Origin: Roseivivax isoporae LMG 25204
GTDB taxonomy: Bacteria > Pseudomonadota > Alphaproteobacteria > Rhodobacterales > Rhodobacteraceae
Direction: 5' to 3'
DNA length: 64,000 bases
Assembly (NCBI RefSeq): GCF_000521865.1
Contig: NZ_JAME01000027.1
Span: 1-64,000, forward strand
The translations under genes and the position numbers were made by a program. Under the pieces are notes generated by a model. The model worked only from the letters and a program-made list of their open reading frames with translations, was not told the DNA's origin and made no database searches. Below, one piece after another: positions 52,941-64,000 of the stretch; positions within the stretch are counted from its first letter, which is position 1, and every line of letters starts with the position of its first letter.

Positions 52941-55454
52941 ATGAGCGATAACGACGGCAAAAAGACTTTGGGTTTGCGTGGTGGCGGGTCCCGTTCGGGG
53001 AACGTGAAGCAGAGCTTCAGCCACGGCCGCACCAAGAACGTCGTGGTGGAGACGAAGCGCAAGCGCGTCGTGGTTCCCAAGGCCGGGACCGGCGGCGGCA
53101 AGGGCACGGGCGGACAGACCAGCATCCAGGCCGCGGCGGCCAGTGCCAAGCGGCCCGCCGGCATTTCCGACGCCGAGATGGAACGGCGCCTCCGGGCCCT
53201 GCAGGCCGCGAAGGCCCGCGAGGTCGAGGAAGCCGCGCAGCGCGAGGCCGAGGAGAAGGCCCGCGCCGAGGAGCGCGAGCGCCTGCGCGCCGAGAAGGAA
53301 CAGAAGGAGCGCGAACAGCGCGAGGCCGAGGAGCGCGCACGCGCCAAGGCCGAGGAAGAGGAGCGCCGGCAGCGCGAGGCCGCGGAAGCCGCACGGCGTC
53401 CCGCCGAGGCCCCCCCGGCCGAGACCACCCCGGACGCCGCGCGCAGCGCGCCGGCCAAGACCGGCGGCCCCGTGGCCAAGGAGCAGCCCCGCAAGGCGGA
53501 GCGCGAGCGCGAGGAGCGCGGGCGCTCGGCCAAGGGTCGCGACGGCGGTGGCCGCCGCACCGGCAAGCTGACCGTCAACCAGGCCCTGCAGGGCGGCGAA
53601 GGCGGCCGGCAGAAATCCATGGCCGCCATGAAGCGCAAGCAGGAGCGCGCCCGCCAGAAGGCGATGGGCGGTCCCGTCCAGCGCGAGAAGGTGACGCGCG
53701 ACGTGCAGCTGCCCGAGGCGATCACGGTCGCAGAGCTCGCCAACCGGATGGCCGAGCGGGTCGGTGACGTCATCAAGGCGCTGATGCAGAACGGCGTGAT
53801 GGCGACGCAGAACCAGTCGATCGACGCCGACACCGCCGAGCTCATCATCGAGGAATTCGGCCACAACGTGACCCGCGTTTCGGATGCGGACGTCGAGCAG
53901 GTCATCCACACCGTGGAGGACAAGCCCGAGGACCTGCAGTCGCGGGCGCCGATCGTGACGATCATGGGCCACGTCGACCACGGCAAGACCTCGCTCCTCG
54001 ACGCGATCCGCAAGACCAAGGTCGTGGCGGGCGAGGCCGGCGGCATCACGCAGCATATCGGCGCCTACCAGGTGACCACCGAGAGCGGCTCGACGCTGAC
54101 CTTCCTCGACACGCCGGGCCACGCGGCCTTCACCTCGATGCGCTCGCGGGGCGCGCAGGTGACGGACATCGTGGTGCTGGTGGTCGCGGCGGACGACGCG
54201 GTGATGCCGCAGACCGTCGAGGCGATCAACCACGCCAAGGCGGCGGGCGTTCCGATGATCGTGGCCATCAACAAGATCGACAAGCCGTCGGCGAACCCCA
54301 CCAAGGTGCGCACCGACCTGCTCCAGCACGAGGTCGTGGTGGAACAGATGTCGGGCGAGGTGCAGGACGTCGAGGTGTCGGCGATCAGCGGTCAGGGGCT
54401 CGACGAGCTGCTGGAGGCGATCGCGCTGCAGGCCGAGATTCTCGAGCTCAAGGCGAACCCCGGGCGGTCCGCCCAGGGCGCGGTGATCGAGGCGCAGCTC
54501 GACGTGGGCCGCGGCCCCGTGGCCACGGTCCTCGTGCAGAACGGCACGCTGCGGCAGGGCGACATCTTCGTCGTCGGCGAGCAGTGGGGCAAGGTCCGCG
54601 CCATGGAGAACGACCAGGGCCAGCGCGTGAAGGAAGCGGGCCCGTCGGTCCCGGTCGAGGTTCTGGGCCTGAACGGCACGCCCGAGGCGGGCGACGTGCT
54701 GAACGTCGTCGAGACCGAGGCGCAGGCACGCGAGATCGCCGAGTACCGCCAGCAGGTCGCCAAGGACAAGCGTGCCGCGGCCGGTGCCGCGACCACGCTC
54801 GAGGCGCTCATGCAGAAAGCCAAGGAAGACGAGAACGTCTCGGAGCTTCCGGTGCTGATCAAGGCGGACGTGCAGGGTTCGGCCGAGGCCATCGTCCAGG
54901 CGATGGAGAAGATCGGAAACGACGAGGTCCGGGTGCGCGTGCTGCACTACGGCGTCGGCGCCATCACCGAGACCGACGTGGGGCTCGCCGAGGCGTCCGG
55001 CGCGCCGATCCTGGGCTTCAACGTCCGCGCCAATGCGAGCGCGCGGAACTCGGCCAACCAGAAGGGCGTGGAAGTGCGCTATTACAGCGTGATCTACGAC
55101 CTCGTGGACGACGTGAAGGCCGCAGCCTCGGGCCTCCTGTCGAACGAGATCCGCGAGAAGTTCATCGGCTACGCCGAGATCCGCGAGACCTTCCGCGTCA
55201 CCGGCGTCGGCAACGTGGCGGGCTGCCTCGTGACCGAGGGCATCGCGCGCCGGTCGGCCGGCGTTCGGCTCCTGCGCGAGGACGTGGTGGTCCACGAGGG
55301 CACCCTGAAGACGCTCAAGCGCTTCAAGGACGAGGTCAGCGAGGTCCAGTCGGGCCAGGAATGCGGCATGGCCTTCGAGAACTACGACGACATCCGCAAG
55401 GGCGACGTCATCGAGATCTTCGAGCGCGAGGAGGTCGAGCGCAAGCTCGCCTGA
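52941..55454 (+). CDS. infB: InfB, translation initiation factor IF-2
   Basis: An 837-residue IF-2. The N-terminal third is a charged helical region rich in Glu, Arg and Ala. An IF-2 N domain lies near 255-310 and the G domain starts near 334 ([26 protein letters not shown]). Domains II-IV follow with the fMet-tRNA-binding C-terminal domain (ending [10 protein letters not shown]). It brings initiator tRNA to the ribosome. It closes the operon and is followed by a strong terminator. Confidence 0.97.
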   Translation: MSDNDGKKTLGLRGGGSRSGNVKQSFSHGRTKNVVVETKRKRVVVPKAGTGGGKGTGGQTSIQAAAASAKRPAGISDAEMERRLRALQAAKAREVEEAAQREAEEKARAEERERLRAEKEQKEREQREAEERARAKAEEEERRQREAAEAARRPAEAPPAETTPDAARSAPAKTGGPVAKEQPRKAEREREERGRSAKGRDGGGRRTGKLTVNQALQGGEGGRQKSMAAMKRKQERARQKAMGGPVQREKVTRDVQLPEAITVAELANRMAERVGDVIKALMQNGVMATQNQSIDADTAELIIEEFGHNVTRVSDADVEQVIHTVEDKPEDLQSRAPIVTIMGHVDHGKTSLLDAIRKTKVVAGEAGGITQHIGAYQVTTESGSTLTFLDTPGHAAFTSMRSRGAQVTDIVVLVVAADDAVMPQTVEAINHAKAAGVPMIVAINKIDKPSANPTKVRTDLLQHEVVVEQMSGEVQDVEVSAISGQGLDELLEAIALQAEILELKANPGRSAQGAVIEAQLDVGRGPVATVLVQNGTLRQGDIFVVGEQWGKVRAMENDQGQRVKEAGPSVPVEVLGLNGTPEAGDVLNVVETEAQAREIAEYRQQVAKDKRAAAGAATTLEALMQKAKEDENVSELPVLIKADVQGSAEAIVQAMEKIGNDEVRVRVLHYGVGAITETDVGLAEASGAPILGFNVRANASARNSANQKGVEVRYYSVIYDLVDDVKAAASGLLSNEIREKFIGYAEIRETFRVTGVGNVAGCLVTEGIARRSAGVRLLREDVVVHEGTLKTLKRFKDEVSEVQSGQECGMAFENYDDIRKGDVIEIFEREEVERKLA

Positions 55455-55491
55455 CCCGCGCCGGGCTCCCGCCCGGCGCCCCGGAACGACG

Positions 55492-55530
55492 AAACCGCGC
55501 GCGTGGCGATACGCGCGCGGTTTTCTTTCC
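55492..55530 (+). terminator. Rho-independent terminator after infB
   Basis: A 13-bp stem (55492-55504 with 55511-55523) followed by a T-rich run TTTTCTTT. It lies 37 bases after the infB stop. The stem also reads as AAACCGCGCGCG in the other direction, so it may serve the converging micro-gene at 55551-55688. Confidence 0.9.
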
Positions 55531-55550
55531 TCAGGTGCGTCCCGCCCGGA

Positions 55551-55688
55551 TCAGACGGCGCGCGACACCACCGGAAGGCCCACGAAGAGCTTCTTGCCCA
55601 CGCGGATGGCGATCCGCCCGTCCGGCAGGGTCCGTTCGAGGATGCCCTGCACCGAGACGCAGGATCCCAGGATGATGGTCCGCAGCAT
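55551..55688 (-). CDS. 45-residue conserved-looking micro-protein
   Basis: A very small gene beginning MLRTIILGSCVSVQGILERT and ending PVVSRAV, with coding-like composition (a hydrophobic N-terminal strand, a Gly-rich turn and a basic GKK segment). It fits what I recall of a small Rhodobacterales protein; I could not check this. GGGGA stands 5 bases before the ATG. It converges on infB, and the infB terminator lies between the two stops. It looks like a folded beta-type mini-protein; function unknown. Confidence 0.65.
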   Translation of the reverse strand: MLRTIILGSCVSVQGILERTLPDGRIAIRVGKKLFVGLPVVSRAV

Positions 55689-55848
55689 GTTGTTCCCCAC
55701 TTGTACCGATGTCCCAGTCCAACACGGACAGGTTTAAGGAACTATGGTGCGACCCGCCAGCGGGACCATCGTCCATGAGATTTTTATTGCCGAAACTGCG
55801 GCAAATGCGAAACATCCTTTCGCACCTGCAGCATTTGCGCGGCGGCTT

Positions 55849-56247
55849 TCAGAGCCAGTCGCGCAGCACCGGGACCAGCGGCAGGTCCGCCTCGGGCATC
55901 GGGTAGGAGGCGAGGTCGCGGGCGTGCACCCATTTCAGCGCCTGCCCTTCCTGAGCCCGCGGCGTCCCCTCCCACTTGCGGCAGGCGAAGAGCGGCATCA
56001 GCAGGTGGAAGTCGGGATAGCTGTGCGAGGCGAAGGTGAGCGGCGCCAGGCAGGACGCCCATGTGTCGATGGCGAGTTCCTCGCGGAGCTCGCGGATCAG
56101 CGCCGCCTCGGGCGTCTCGCCGGCCTCGACCTTGCCGCCGGGAAATTCCCAGAGGCCCGCCATGGCCTTGCCCGCGGGGCGCTGCGCGAGCAGCACGCGG
56201 CCGTCCACGTCGACGAGGGCCACGGCGGAGACGAGGACGGTCTTCAC
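55849..56247 (-). CDS. mutT: MutT-type Nudix hydrolase (8-oxo-dGTPase)
   Basis: A 132-residue Nudix protein. The Nudix box runs from G38 to I60 (GGKVEAGETPEAALIREL then REELAI) with the REUxEE core intact; the usual Gly before the last residue is Ala. The family removes oxidised guanine nucleotides such as 8-oxo-dGTP. It starts at GTG (56247; 56250 is the alternative). It lies downstream of argJ on the same strand, with a hairpin repeat between them. Confidence 0.88.
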   Translation of the reverse strand: MKTVLVSAVALVDVDGRVLLAQRPAGKAMAGLWEFPGGKVEAGETPEAALIRELREELAIDTWASCLAPLTFASHSYPDFHLLMPLFACRKWEGTPRAQEGQALKWVHARDLASYPMPEADLPLVPVLRDWL

Positions 56248-56282
56248 CACCGGCGGCCCCCGGCCATGGGAATGCGGGCCGC

Positions 56283-56329
56283 GGGGGCGCCGCCCCCCCA
56301 CCCCCGGGATACTTTCGCCAAGAAGAAGC
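56283..56329 (+). repeat. Interspersed hairpin repeat, copy C
   Basis: A 6-bp stem (56283-56288 with 56292-56297, loop GCC) is followed by CCCGGGATACTTTCGC and then CAAGAAGAAGC. It fills the 101-base gap between argJ and mutT, but in the opposite direction to these genes, unlike copies A and B. Confidence 0.85.
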
Positions 56330-56348
56330 TGCGGACCATGGCGGAGGG

Positions 56349-57578
56349 TCAGGACCGGTAATCGGCGTTGATCGAGATGTAGCCGTGCGTCAGGTCGCAG
56401 GTCCAGATCGTGGCACGCCCGTCGCCGAGGCCCAGGTCGACGCCGATGGTGATCTCGGGGCGCTTCATCTGTGCCGCGCCCATCTCCTCGCGGTAGGTCT
56501 CGGCGACCCAGCCGCGTTCGGCCACCACCACGTCGCCGAAGCGGATGGTGAGGCGGTCGCGGTCGGCGGCGGCGCCGGACTTGCCGATCGCCATGACGAT
56601 GCGGCCCCAGTTCGGGTCCTCGCCGGCGATCGCGGTCTTCACCAGCGGCGAGTTGGCGATCGAGAGCGCGTGGGTGCGTGCGTCCGCGTCGGACGCGGCG
56701 CCGGTCACCGCGACGGTCACGAACTTGGTGGCGCCCTCGCCGTCCTTCACCACCTGCTGCGCGAGGTCGCGGAACACGTCCTCGAGCGCCTGCGCGAAGG
56801 CGGTGTCCTCGGGGCCCACCGCCACGCCGGAGGCGCCGGTCGCGCCCATGAGGAGCGTGTCCGAAGTCGAGGTGTCGCTGTCGACGGTGATGCAGTTGAA
56901 GGTGCGGTCGGTGGCGCGCGACACCATGGCCTGCAGGTCGGCGCGCGCGATCGCGGCGTCGGTGAAGACGTAGACGAGCATGGTCGCCATGTCGGGCGCG
57001 ATCATGCCGGACCCCTTGGCGATCCCGGCAATGGTCACGTCGCCGCCGTTCACGTGCACGGTCGCCGCCGCGCCCTTGGGGAAGGTGTCGGTGGTCATGA
57101 TCGCCTGCGCCGCGCCGTCGATCCCGCCCTCGTCGAGCGCGGCGGCGAGGTCGTCGATCCGGGCGACGATGCGCTGCCACGGCAGCGGCTCGCCGATCAC
57201 GCCGGTCGAGGAGGAGAACACCCGCGCCTCGGGCAGGCCAAGCGCCCGGGCCACCGCGCCGGTCACCGCCTGCGTGGCCTCGATGCCGCTGCGGCCGGTG
57301 AAGGCGTTGGAATTGCCCGAGTTCACGATGATCGCCGCGCCGTCGTCCGACTCGCCGCCGATCTTGGCCTCGCAGTCTAGGACCGGGGCCGAGCGCGTCG
57401 CCGAGCGGGTGAACGTGCCCGCCACCACCGAGCCCGGCGCGAGGTGCGCGAGCATCACGTCGGTGCGCCCGGCATAGCGGACGCCCGCCGCGGCGGAGGC
57501 GAAGCGCACGCCGCGGATCACCGGGAGGTCGGGAAAGGCCTCGGGCGCGAGCGGCGAGCGCGCGGTGATCTTCGCCAC
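56349..57578 (-). CDS. argJ: ArgJ, bifunctional ornithine acetyltransferase / N-acetylglutamate synthase
   Basis: A 409-residue ArgJ of the arginine pathway, moving the acetyl group between N-acetylornithine and glutamate. The autoproteolysis site KGSGMIAPDMATML has the cleavage A198-T199, with T199 as the nucleophile. FSSSTGVIGEPLP and NSGNSNAFTG are conserved. The start is GTG at 57578, with GGAG 8 bases upstream, overlapping nothing but lying 2 bases after the parvulin stop. Confidence 0.95.
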   Translation of the reverse strand: MAKITARSPLAPEAFPDLPVIRGVRFASAAAGVRYAGRTDVMLAHLAPGSVVAGTFTRSATRSAPVLDCEAKIGGESDDGAAIIVNSGNSNAFTGRSGIEATQAVTGAVARALGLPEARVFSSSTGVIGEPLPWQRIVARIDDLAAALDEGGIDGAAQAIMTTDTFPKGAAATVHVNGGDVTIAGIAKGSGMIAPDMATMLVYVFTDAAIARADLQAMVSRATDRTFNCITVDSDTSTSDTLLMGATGASGVAVGPEDTAFAQALEDVFRDLAQQVVKDGEGATKFVTVAVTGAASDADARTHALSIANSPLVKTAIAGEDPNWGRIVMAIGKSGAAADRDRLTIRFGDVVVAERGWVAETYREEMGAAQMKRPEITIGVDLGLGDGRATIWTCDLTHGYISINADYRS

Positions 57579-57580
57579 GA

Positions 57581-58477
57581 TCAGTTCTCCAGGAGACCGA
57601 GATTCGACAGGACCGACGGGTCGATCTCGGACGTGTCCGGGCGTTCGATCTCGGCCGCCTCGACCATCTCGCCGATGCGGGCCTCGATGCCCTGCTGGCG
57701 CAGCTGCGCCTCGATCTGCTCGCGCACCTCCTCGAGCGGCGGCGCGGATTTCTGGCGCGTCTCGTTGAGCTTGATCACGTGCCAGCCGAACTGCGTCTCG
57801 ACGGGGCCCGAGACCTCGCCCGCCTCGAGCGCCATGACCGCCTCCTCGAAGGGCGCGACCATCTGGCCGGCGCCGAACCATCCGAGCGCGCCGCCGTTCG
57901 GGCCCGAGGGACCGGTCGAGCGGGTGCGGGCGAGCTCGGCGAAATCGGCGCCGCCCTCGAGTTCGGTGGCGATCTCCTGCGCCTCCTCCTCGGTTTCCAC
58001 GAGGATGTGGGCGGCGTTGTATTCCTCGCCCTGCGCGTCGGCGGCGAACTGGGTGTCGTAGAATTCCTGCACCGCCTCCTCGGTGACGAGGTCGTCGCCC
58101 ATGGCGGCGACCGCCTCGGAGGCGACGAGCGCGCGGCGCTCGTTCTCGAGGGCGAGGGTCACGCGGCGCGTCTCCTCGGCCAGGTCGGATTGCGACAGGA
58201 CCTCCTGCTGCACCAGCTGGTCGAGGATGCCGTCCCACAGCACGGTGTCGGGAAGCTGCTGATACTGCTCGGGAAGACCGGCGCGGACCATCAGCATGTG
58301 GCCGAGCGTGATGTCGGTGCCGTTGACCGTCGCCACGACCATCCCGAGATCGGCCTCGGCGGCGGGCGCCGCGTCGGCCGGGGCCTCGGTGGTCCCGGGC
58401 GCGGCGGTGTCCTGCGCGGCGGCGGGCACGGCCATGACCAGCGCGAGGGTGGCGGCGAGTTTCGCGGCGTTGTGCAT
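57581..58477 (-). CDS. Exported parvulin-type peptidyl-prolyl isomerase
   Basis: A 298-residue PpiC/SurA-like protein. A signal peptide (cleavage near PAAAQ) is followed by a Pro/Ala/Thr linker, a SurA-N-like helical part and a parvulin domain (about 148-250: AAHILVETEEEAQEIATELEGG; SGPNGGALGWFGAGQMV; GPVETQFGWHVIKLNE). It probably folds proteins in the periplasm. It is the upstream neighbour of argJ and diverges from secA across 174 bases, a conserved arrangement in Rhodobacterales. Confidence 0.9.
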   Translation of the reverse strand: MHNAAKLAATLALVMAVPAAAQDTAAPGTTEAPADAAPAAEADLGMVVATVNGTDITLGHMLMVRAGLPEQYQQLPDTVLWDGILDQLVQQEVLSQSDLAEETRRVTLALENERRALVASEAVAAMGDDLVTEEAVQEFYDTQFAADAQGEEYNAAHILVETEEEAQEIATELEGGADFAELARTRSTGPSGPNGGALGWFGAGQMVAPFEEAVMALEAGEVSGPVETQFGWHVIKLNETRQKSAPPLEEVREQIEAQLRQQGIEARIGEMVEAAEIERPDTSEIDPSVLSNLGLLEN

Positions 58478-58651
58478 CGGTCTCTCCTCCTGCCGCGGCC
58501 CCCCGGGGCACGGCGTTGACTATTCGATGGGCGACCCTTACATGCGCAAATGCGGCGAAGGGCCGGTCTTTCCTCGTGTCTTATGGGCTGTGTGCGAGAC
58601 GGGCAAGCCGATGCCGCACACGAAACGGTCAGAGAGGCAAGGTGAAGCCCA

Positions 58652-61384
<2,733 letters not shown>

Positions 61385-61501
61385 CGCCGGCCGGGACGGC
61401 CCCGCCGCCCGAATGAGTCCCCGAGCGCGCCCCATGGGCGCCACCTTTCGCGTGCACAGACTGTGTCCGAGTTGGAAAGAGTCTGTGGTTCGGAGAGTCC
61501 C

Positions 61502-62506
61502 ATGCAACGCGCGACATCCAGGGCGCTGGCGGGCGGCACGCTGTTCGCGGCCATCGCCACCGGCTATCTCATGCAGTTCGGACTGGCACTGCCGGGCACC
61601 GCGCAGCCGACCCCCACGCCCGAGACCGTGACGGGCATCACCGACACCGCCTCGGTCCGCGCGACACCCGTCGACGTCGCGCCGGCGGCGCTGGAGATTG
61701 CCACGGCCCCGGTGGAGCCGCCCGCGCCCGCGACGCTCGGCATGCCGCCCGTCACGCCTGCCGCGTTCGAAAGCGCGCAGCCCACGCTGCCGGACCTGCC
61801 CGTCGAACCGGTGCCGACGGCCTTCGACTGCGCCGTGACGCTCGATGCCACACCGATCGCGGGCGCGCTGGTGCGGCTGTCGCTCGAGGCGCCCTGCCAC
61901 GCGGGCGAACGGCTGACGCTCCATCACAACGGCCTCAGGATCGCCGACACCGCCGACGGCGCGGGCCGGTTCGAGGTCGACATGCCGGCGCTGTCGGACC
62001 CCGCGCTGTTCATGGTGACCTTCGGCGCGCGGGGCGGCGCCTCGGCCGCCGTCGACGTCCCCTCCCTGCCCTTCTACGACCGGGTCGTGCTGCACTGGCA
62101 GGGCGCCGCGGGGCTCGAACTGCATGCGCGGGAATTCGGTGCCGACTACTTCGCCGAAGGCCATGTCTGGCGCGACGCCGCGGGGTCGCTCGAGGCCGCG
62201 GCGCGCGGCGAGGGCGGGTTCCTCGTGACGCTCGGCGACCCGGACCTCGAGGCGCCGCGCCTCGCGCAGGTCTATTCCTTCCCCGCGGGCACGTCCCGGC
62301 GCGGCGGCGACATCGCGATCAGCGTCGAGGCCGAGATCACGGCCAACAATTGCGGCCGCGACGTCGAGGCGCAGACGCTCGAGACGCGCGCGGGCGGCCG
62401 CATCGCCGTCAGCGACCTGACGCTCGCCATGCCGGACTGCGACGGGGCCGGAGACTTTCTGGTGTTGAAAAACCTGATCCAAGACCTGAAGATCGCCGCC
62501 AACTGA
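61502..62506 (+). CDS. Exported protein of unknown function downstream of secA
   Basis: A 334-residue protein with an N-terminal membrane anchor or signal (TLFAAIATGYLMQFGLALPG), a Pro/Thr/Ala-rich linker of about 80 residues, and a beta-rich domain (DCAVTLDATPIAGALVRLSLEA; GERLTLHHNGLRIADT). GGAGAG stands just before the ATG. No family recognised with certainty; I recall a similar gene after secA in other Rhodobacterales. It precedes the PstS-OmpA gene by 22 bases, so the two are probably cotranscribed. Confidence 0.75.
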   Translation: MQRATSRALAGGTLFAAIATGYLMQFGLALPGTAQPTPTPETVTGITDTASVRATPVDVAPAALEIATAPVEPPAPATLGMPPVTPAAFESAQPTLPDLPVEPVPTAFDCAVTLDATPIAGALVRLSLEAPCHAGERLTLHHNGLRIADTADGAGRFEVDMPALSDPALFMVTFGARGGASAAVDVPSLPFYDRVVLHWQGAAGLELHAREFGADYFAEGHVWRDAAGSLEAAARGEGGFLVTLGDPDLEAPRLAQVYSFPAGTSRRGGDIAISVEAEITANNCGRDVEAQTLETRAGGRIAVSDLTLAMPDCDGAGDFLVLKNLIQDLKIAAN

Positions 62507-62528
62507 GGCGGGGCGACAGGGACGACGC

Positions 62529-64000
62529 ATGAGACAGGCATGTGCGGCGATGTTCGCCGCACTTTTCTTTGTCACCGCCGCTCCCGCCGTCCTCGCGCAG
62601 GACGTCACGTTGCGATCCCGCGACGGGGCCATCGAACTGTCGGGCACGCTTCTGGGCTTCGACGGGGAATTCTACCGCATCGACACGCGGTACGGCGAGC
62701 TGACCGTCGACGGATCCGGCGTGCTGTGCGACGGGCCGGGCTGCCCTTCCCTCACCGATTTCGTGGCGGAGCTGGCGATCTCGGGATCGGCGACCGTCGG
62801 CACCGTGCTGATGCCGGCGCTGGTCGAGGCGTTCGCGCTGCGCGTCGGGCTCGACGCCGTGCGCGCGCCCGTAGAGGGCGGTTTCGTCTACGAGCTGCGC
62901 GAGGACAGGACCGGCGCCGACGACGGGACGGGCCGCGTGGTCGGCCGCTTCACCTTCCGCATCAGCGACACCGACCGGGGGTTCGCCGACCTTCTCGCGG
63001 ACGAGGCCGACATCGTGATGGCCCTGCGCGAGGTGCGCCCCGAAGAGGTCGCGGCGGCGCGAGAGGCGGGGCTCGGCACGCTCGACGACGCGAACCGCAG
63101 CCGGGTCGTCGCGCTCGACGCCATGGTGCCGGTGGTGGCACCGGGCAACCCGGTCACTCAGGTCTCGCTCGGCGACCTGGCGCGGGTGCTGGGCGGGCGG
63201 ATCACCAACTGGGCGCGGCTCGGCGGGCCCGACGCGCCGATCGTGCTGCACCTGCGCAACGAGGCGTCGGGGCTGAGCCAGGGCATCTCGGACCGCATCC
63301 TGGGCCCGGCGGGCCTCGACGTGCCGGGAACCGCGGTGCGGCACGCGTCGAACGAGGCGCTGGCGCGGGCGGTCGCGGCGGACCCGTTCGGCTTCGGCAT
63401 CGCGAGCTTCTCCGAGACCGGCAACACCCGCGCCCTCCGGATCGGCGGGCGCTGCGGGTTCGAGCTGTCGGCGACGCGGCGCAGCATCAAGACCGAGGAC
63501 TACCCGCTGACCGCCCCCATGTTCCTCTACCTGCCGGCACGGCGGCTGCCGGCGCTCGCGCGCGAGTTCCTGAGCTTCACGCGGTCGGACCCGGCGCAGA
63601 TCGTCATCCGGCGCGCGGGCTTCGTCGACCAGGCGCCCGAGGAGGTGCCGGTCGAGCTGCAGGGAGACCGGTTCGCGAACGCCATCGTGGTGGCCATGGG
63701 CGAGCCCGGCCTGGCCGAGCTCAAGCGGCTGGTGTCGACCCTCGGGCCGATGCAGCGGCTGACGACGTCGTTCCGGTTCGAACCGGGCTCGGCCCAGCTC
63801 GACGCGCAGTCGCGGTCGAACGTGCACCAGCTGGCGCGGTCGATCGAGGCCGGGCGCTACGACGCGCGGCGCCTGCTCTTCGCGGGGTTCTCTGACCGAC
63901 AGGGGCCGGCGGCATCGAACCTGAAGATCGCCCGCGACCGGGCGGTGGCGGTGCGCGACGCGGTGCTGCGGGCCGCCGAGGCCGCGGATTTCGACCGGCT
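62529..64000 (+). CDS. PstS-like substrate-binding protein fused to an OmpA domain (3' partial)
   Basis: An open frame of 490 codons running off the window edge, beginning MRQACAAMFAALFFVTAAPA (signal peptide, cleavage after VLA). Residues up to about 370 look like a periplasmic binding protein of the phosphate (PstS) superfamily (LGDLARVLGGRITNWARLGG; LRNEASGLSQGISDRILG). From about 415 an OmpA-like peptidoglycan-binding domain begins (FRFEPGSAQLDAQSRSN; FAGFSDRQGPAASNLKIARD). It may tether a ligand-binding lobe to the cell wall. The end is not seen. Confidence 0.85.
   Translation, partial: MRQACAAMFAALFFVTAAPAVLAQDVTLRSRDGAIELSGTLLGFDGEFYRIDTRYGELTVDGSGVLCDGPGCPSLTDFVAELAISGSATVGTVLMPALVEAFALRVGLDAVRAPVEGGFVYELREDRTGADDGTGRVVGRFTFRISDTDRGFADLLADEADIVMALREVRPEEVAAAREAGLGTLDDANRSRVVALDAMVPVVAPGNPVTQVSLGDLARVLGGRITNWARLGGPDAPIVLHLRNEASGLSQGISDRILGPAGLDVPGTAVRHASNEALARAVAADPFGFGIASFSETGNTRALRIGGRCGFELSATRRSIKTEDYPLTAPMFLYLPARRLPALAREFLSFTRSDPAQIVIRRAGFVDQAPEEVPVELQGDRFANAIVVAMGEPGLAELKRLVSTLGPMQRLTTSFRFEPGSAQLDAQSRSNVHQLARSIEAGRYDARRLLFAGFSDRQGPAASNLKIARDRAVAVRDAVLRAAEAADFDR

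Noticed and set aside
52161-55295. A 1044-residue minus-strand frame over nusA-infB.
   Set aside because: It opposes two of the best-conserved bacterial genes and has no recognisable domain.
55770-55835. AT-richer stretch with TTGCCG/CGGCAA, considered as a small RNA or terminator.
   Set aside because: No U run follows the stem on either strand and no promoter is evident; left unassigned.

Overview
The window looks like chromosomal DNA from a very high-GC alphaproteobacterium of the Rhodobacterales (Rhodobacter/Roseobacter group). The evidence is the dense GC-rich coding with ATGA, GTGA and TGATG junctions, the rimP-nusA-ylxR-infB operon, the argJ-parvulin block divergent from secA, several families typical of this order (DUF2125, DUF1523, DUF599, DUF3616), and an interspersed hairpin repeat I associate with this group. 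The species cannot be named. I see no rRNA, tRNA, CRISPR array, insertion sequence or prophage, and no gene-free gap exceeds 300 bases (the largest are 278 and 273).

Layout. (1) 1-12.7 kb is a complete C-P lyase (phosphonate degradation) locus in four transcription blocks. The core block phnGHIJKLN runs on the minus strand and the regulator phnF diverges from phnG. The transporter block phnC-phnD-phnE-phnE2 plus a hexapeptide acyltransferase is also on the minus strand. phnM diverges from a 2H-phosphoesterase (DUF1045) gene. phnP and phnO are not in the window, and the 2H phosphoesterase and the acyltransferase are plausible substitutes. (2) 12.8-15.6 kb holds an Asp-box beta-propeller protein, a small secreted protein, a DUF599 membrane protein and a HemJ-family protein. 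(3) 15.8-20.0 kb is glcDEF, the three-subunit glycolate oxidase. (4) 20.0-30.8 kb is a mixed region: a secreted trypsin-like protease, a small heat-shock protein behind an RpoH-like promoter and a ROSE-type RNA thermometer, a DUF3616 protein, a phytase-like esterase, GabD, an alpha/beta hydrolase, creatinase and three small unknown proteins. (5) 30.9-43.8 kb is an exopolysaccharide cluster: a polymerase/ligase, four glycosyltransferases, sugar oxidoreductases and epimerases (including a 697-residue fusion of two of these families), a BY-kinase-like ATPase and a Wzz-type chain-length protein. No flippase, initiating transferase or outer-membrane exporter is present here. (6) 44.0-49.7 kb holds an amidase, a UbiH/COQ6-family hydroxylase, a DUF2125 protein and a short-chain dehydrogenase coupled to an enoyl-CoA hydratase. 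(7) 49.7-64 kb is the conserved core: rimP-nusA-ylxR-infB with a leader attenuator, a 45-residue micro-gene, mutT, argJ, a parvulin-type isomerase, secA, an unknown exported protein and a PstS-OmpA fusion cut by the window edge.

How the genes work together. The phn genes import phosphonates (PhnCDE), attach them to ribose triphosphate (PhnGHIL), remove pyrophosphate (PhnM), break the C-P bond (PhnJ with PhnK) and recycle the sugar phosphate (2H esterase, then PhnN). The region from 30.9 to 43.8 kb builds, polymerises and length-controls a surface polysaccharide. The most unusual items are the fused and split versions of the same Gfo/Idh plus SDR enzyme pair in one cluster, the hairpin repeat family, the ROSE thermometer, the likely PhnP replacement and the rimP leader.
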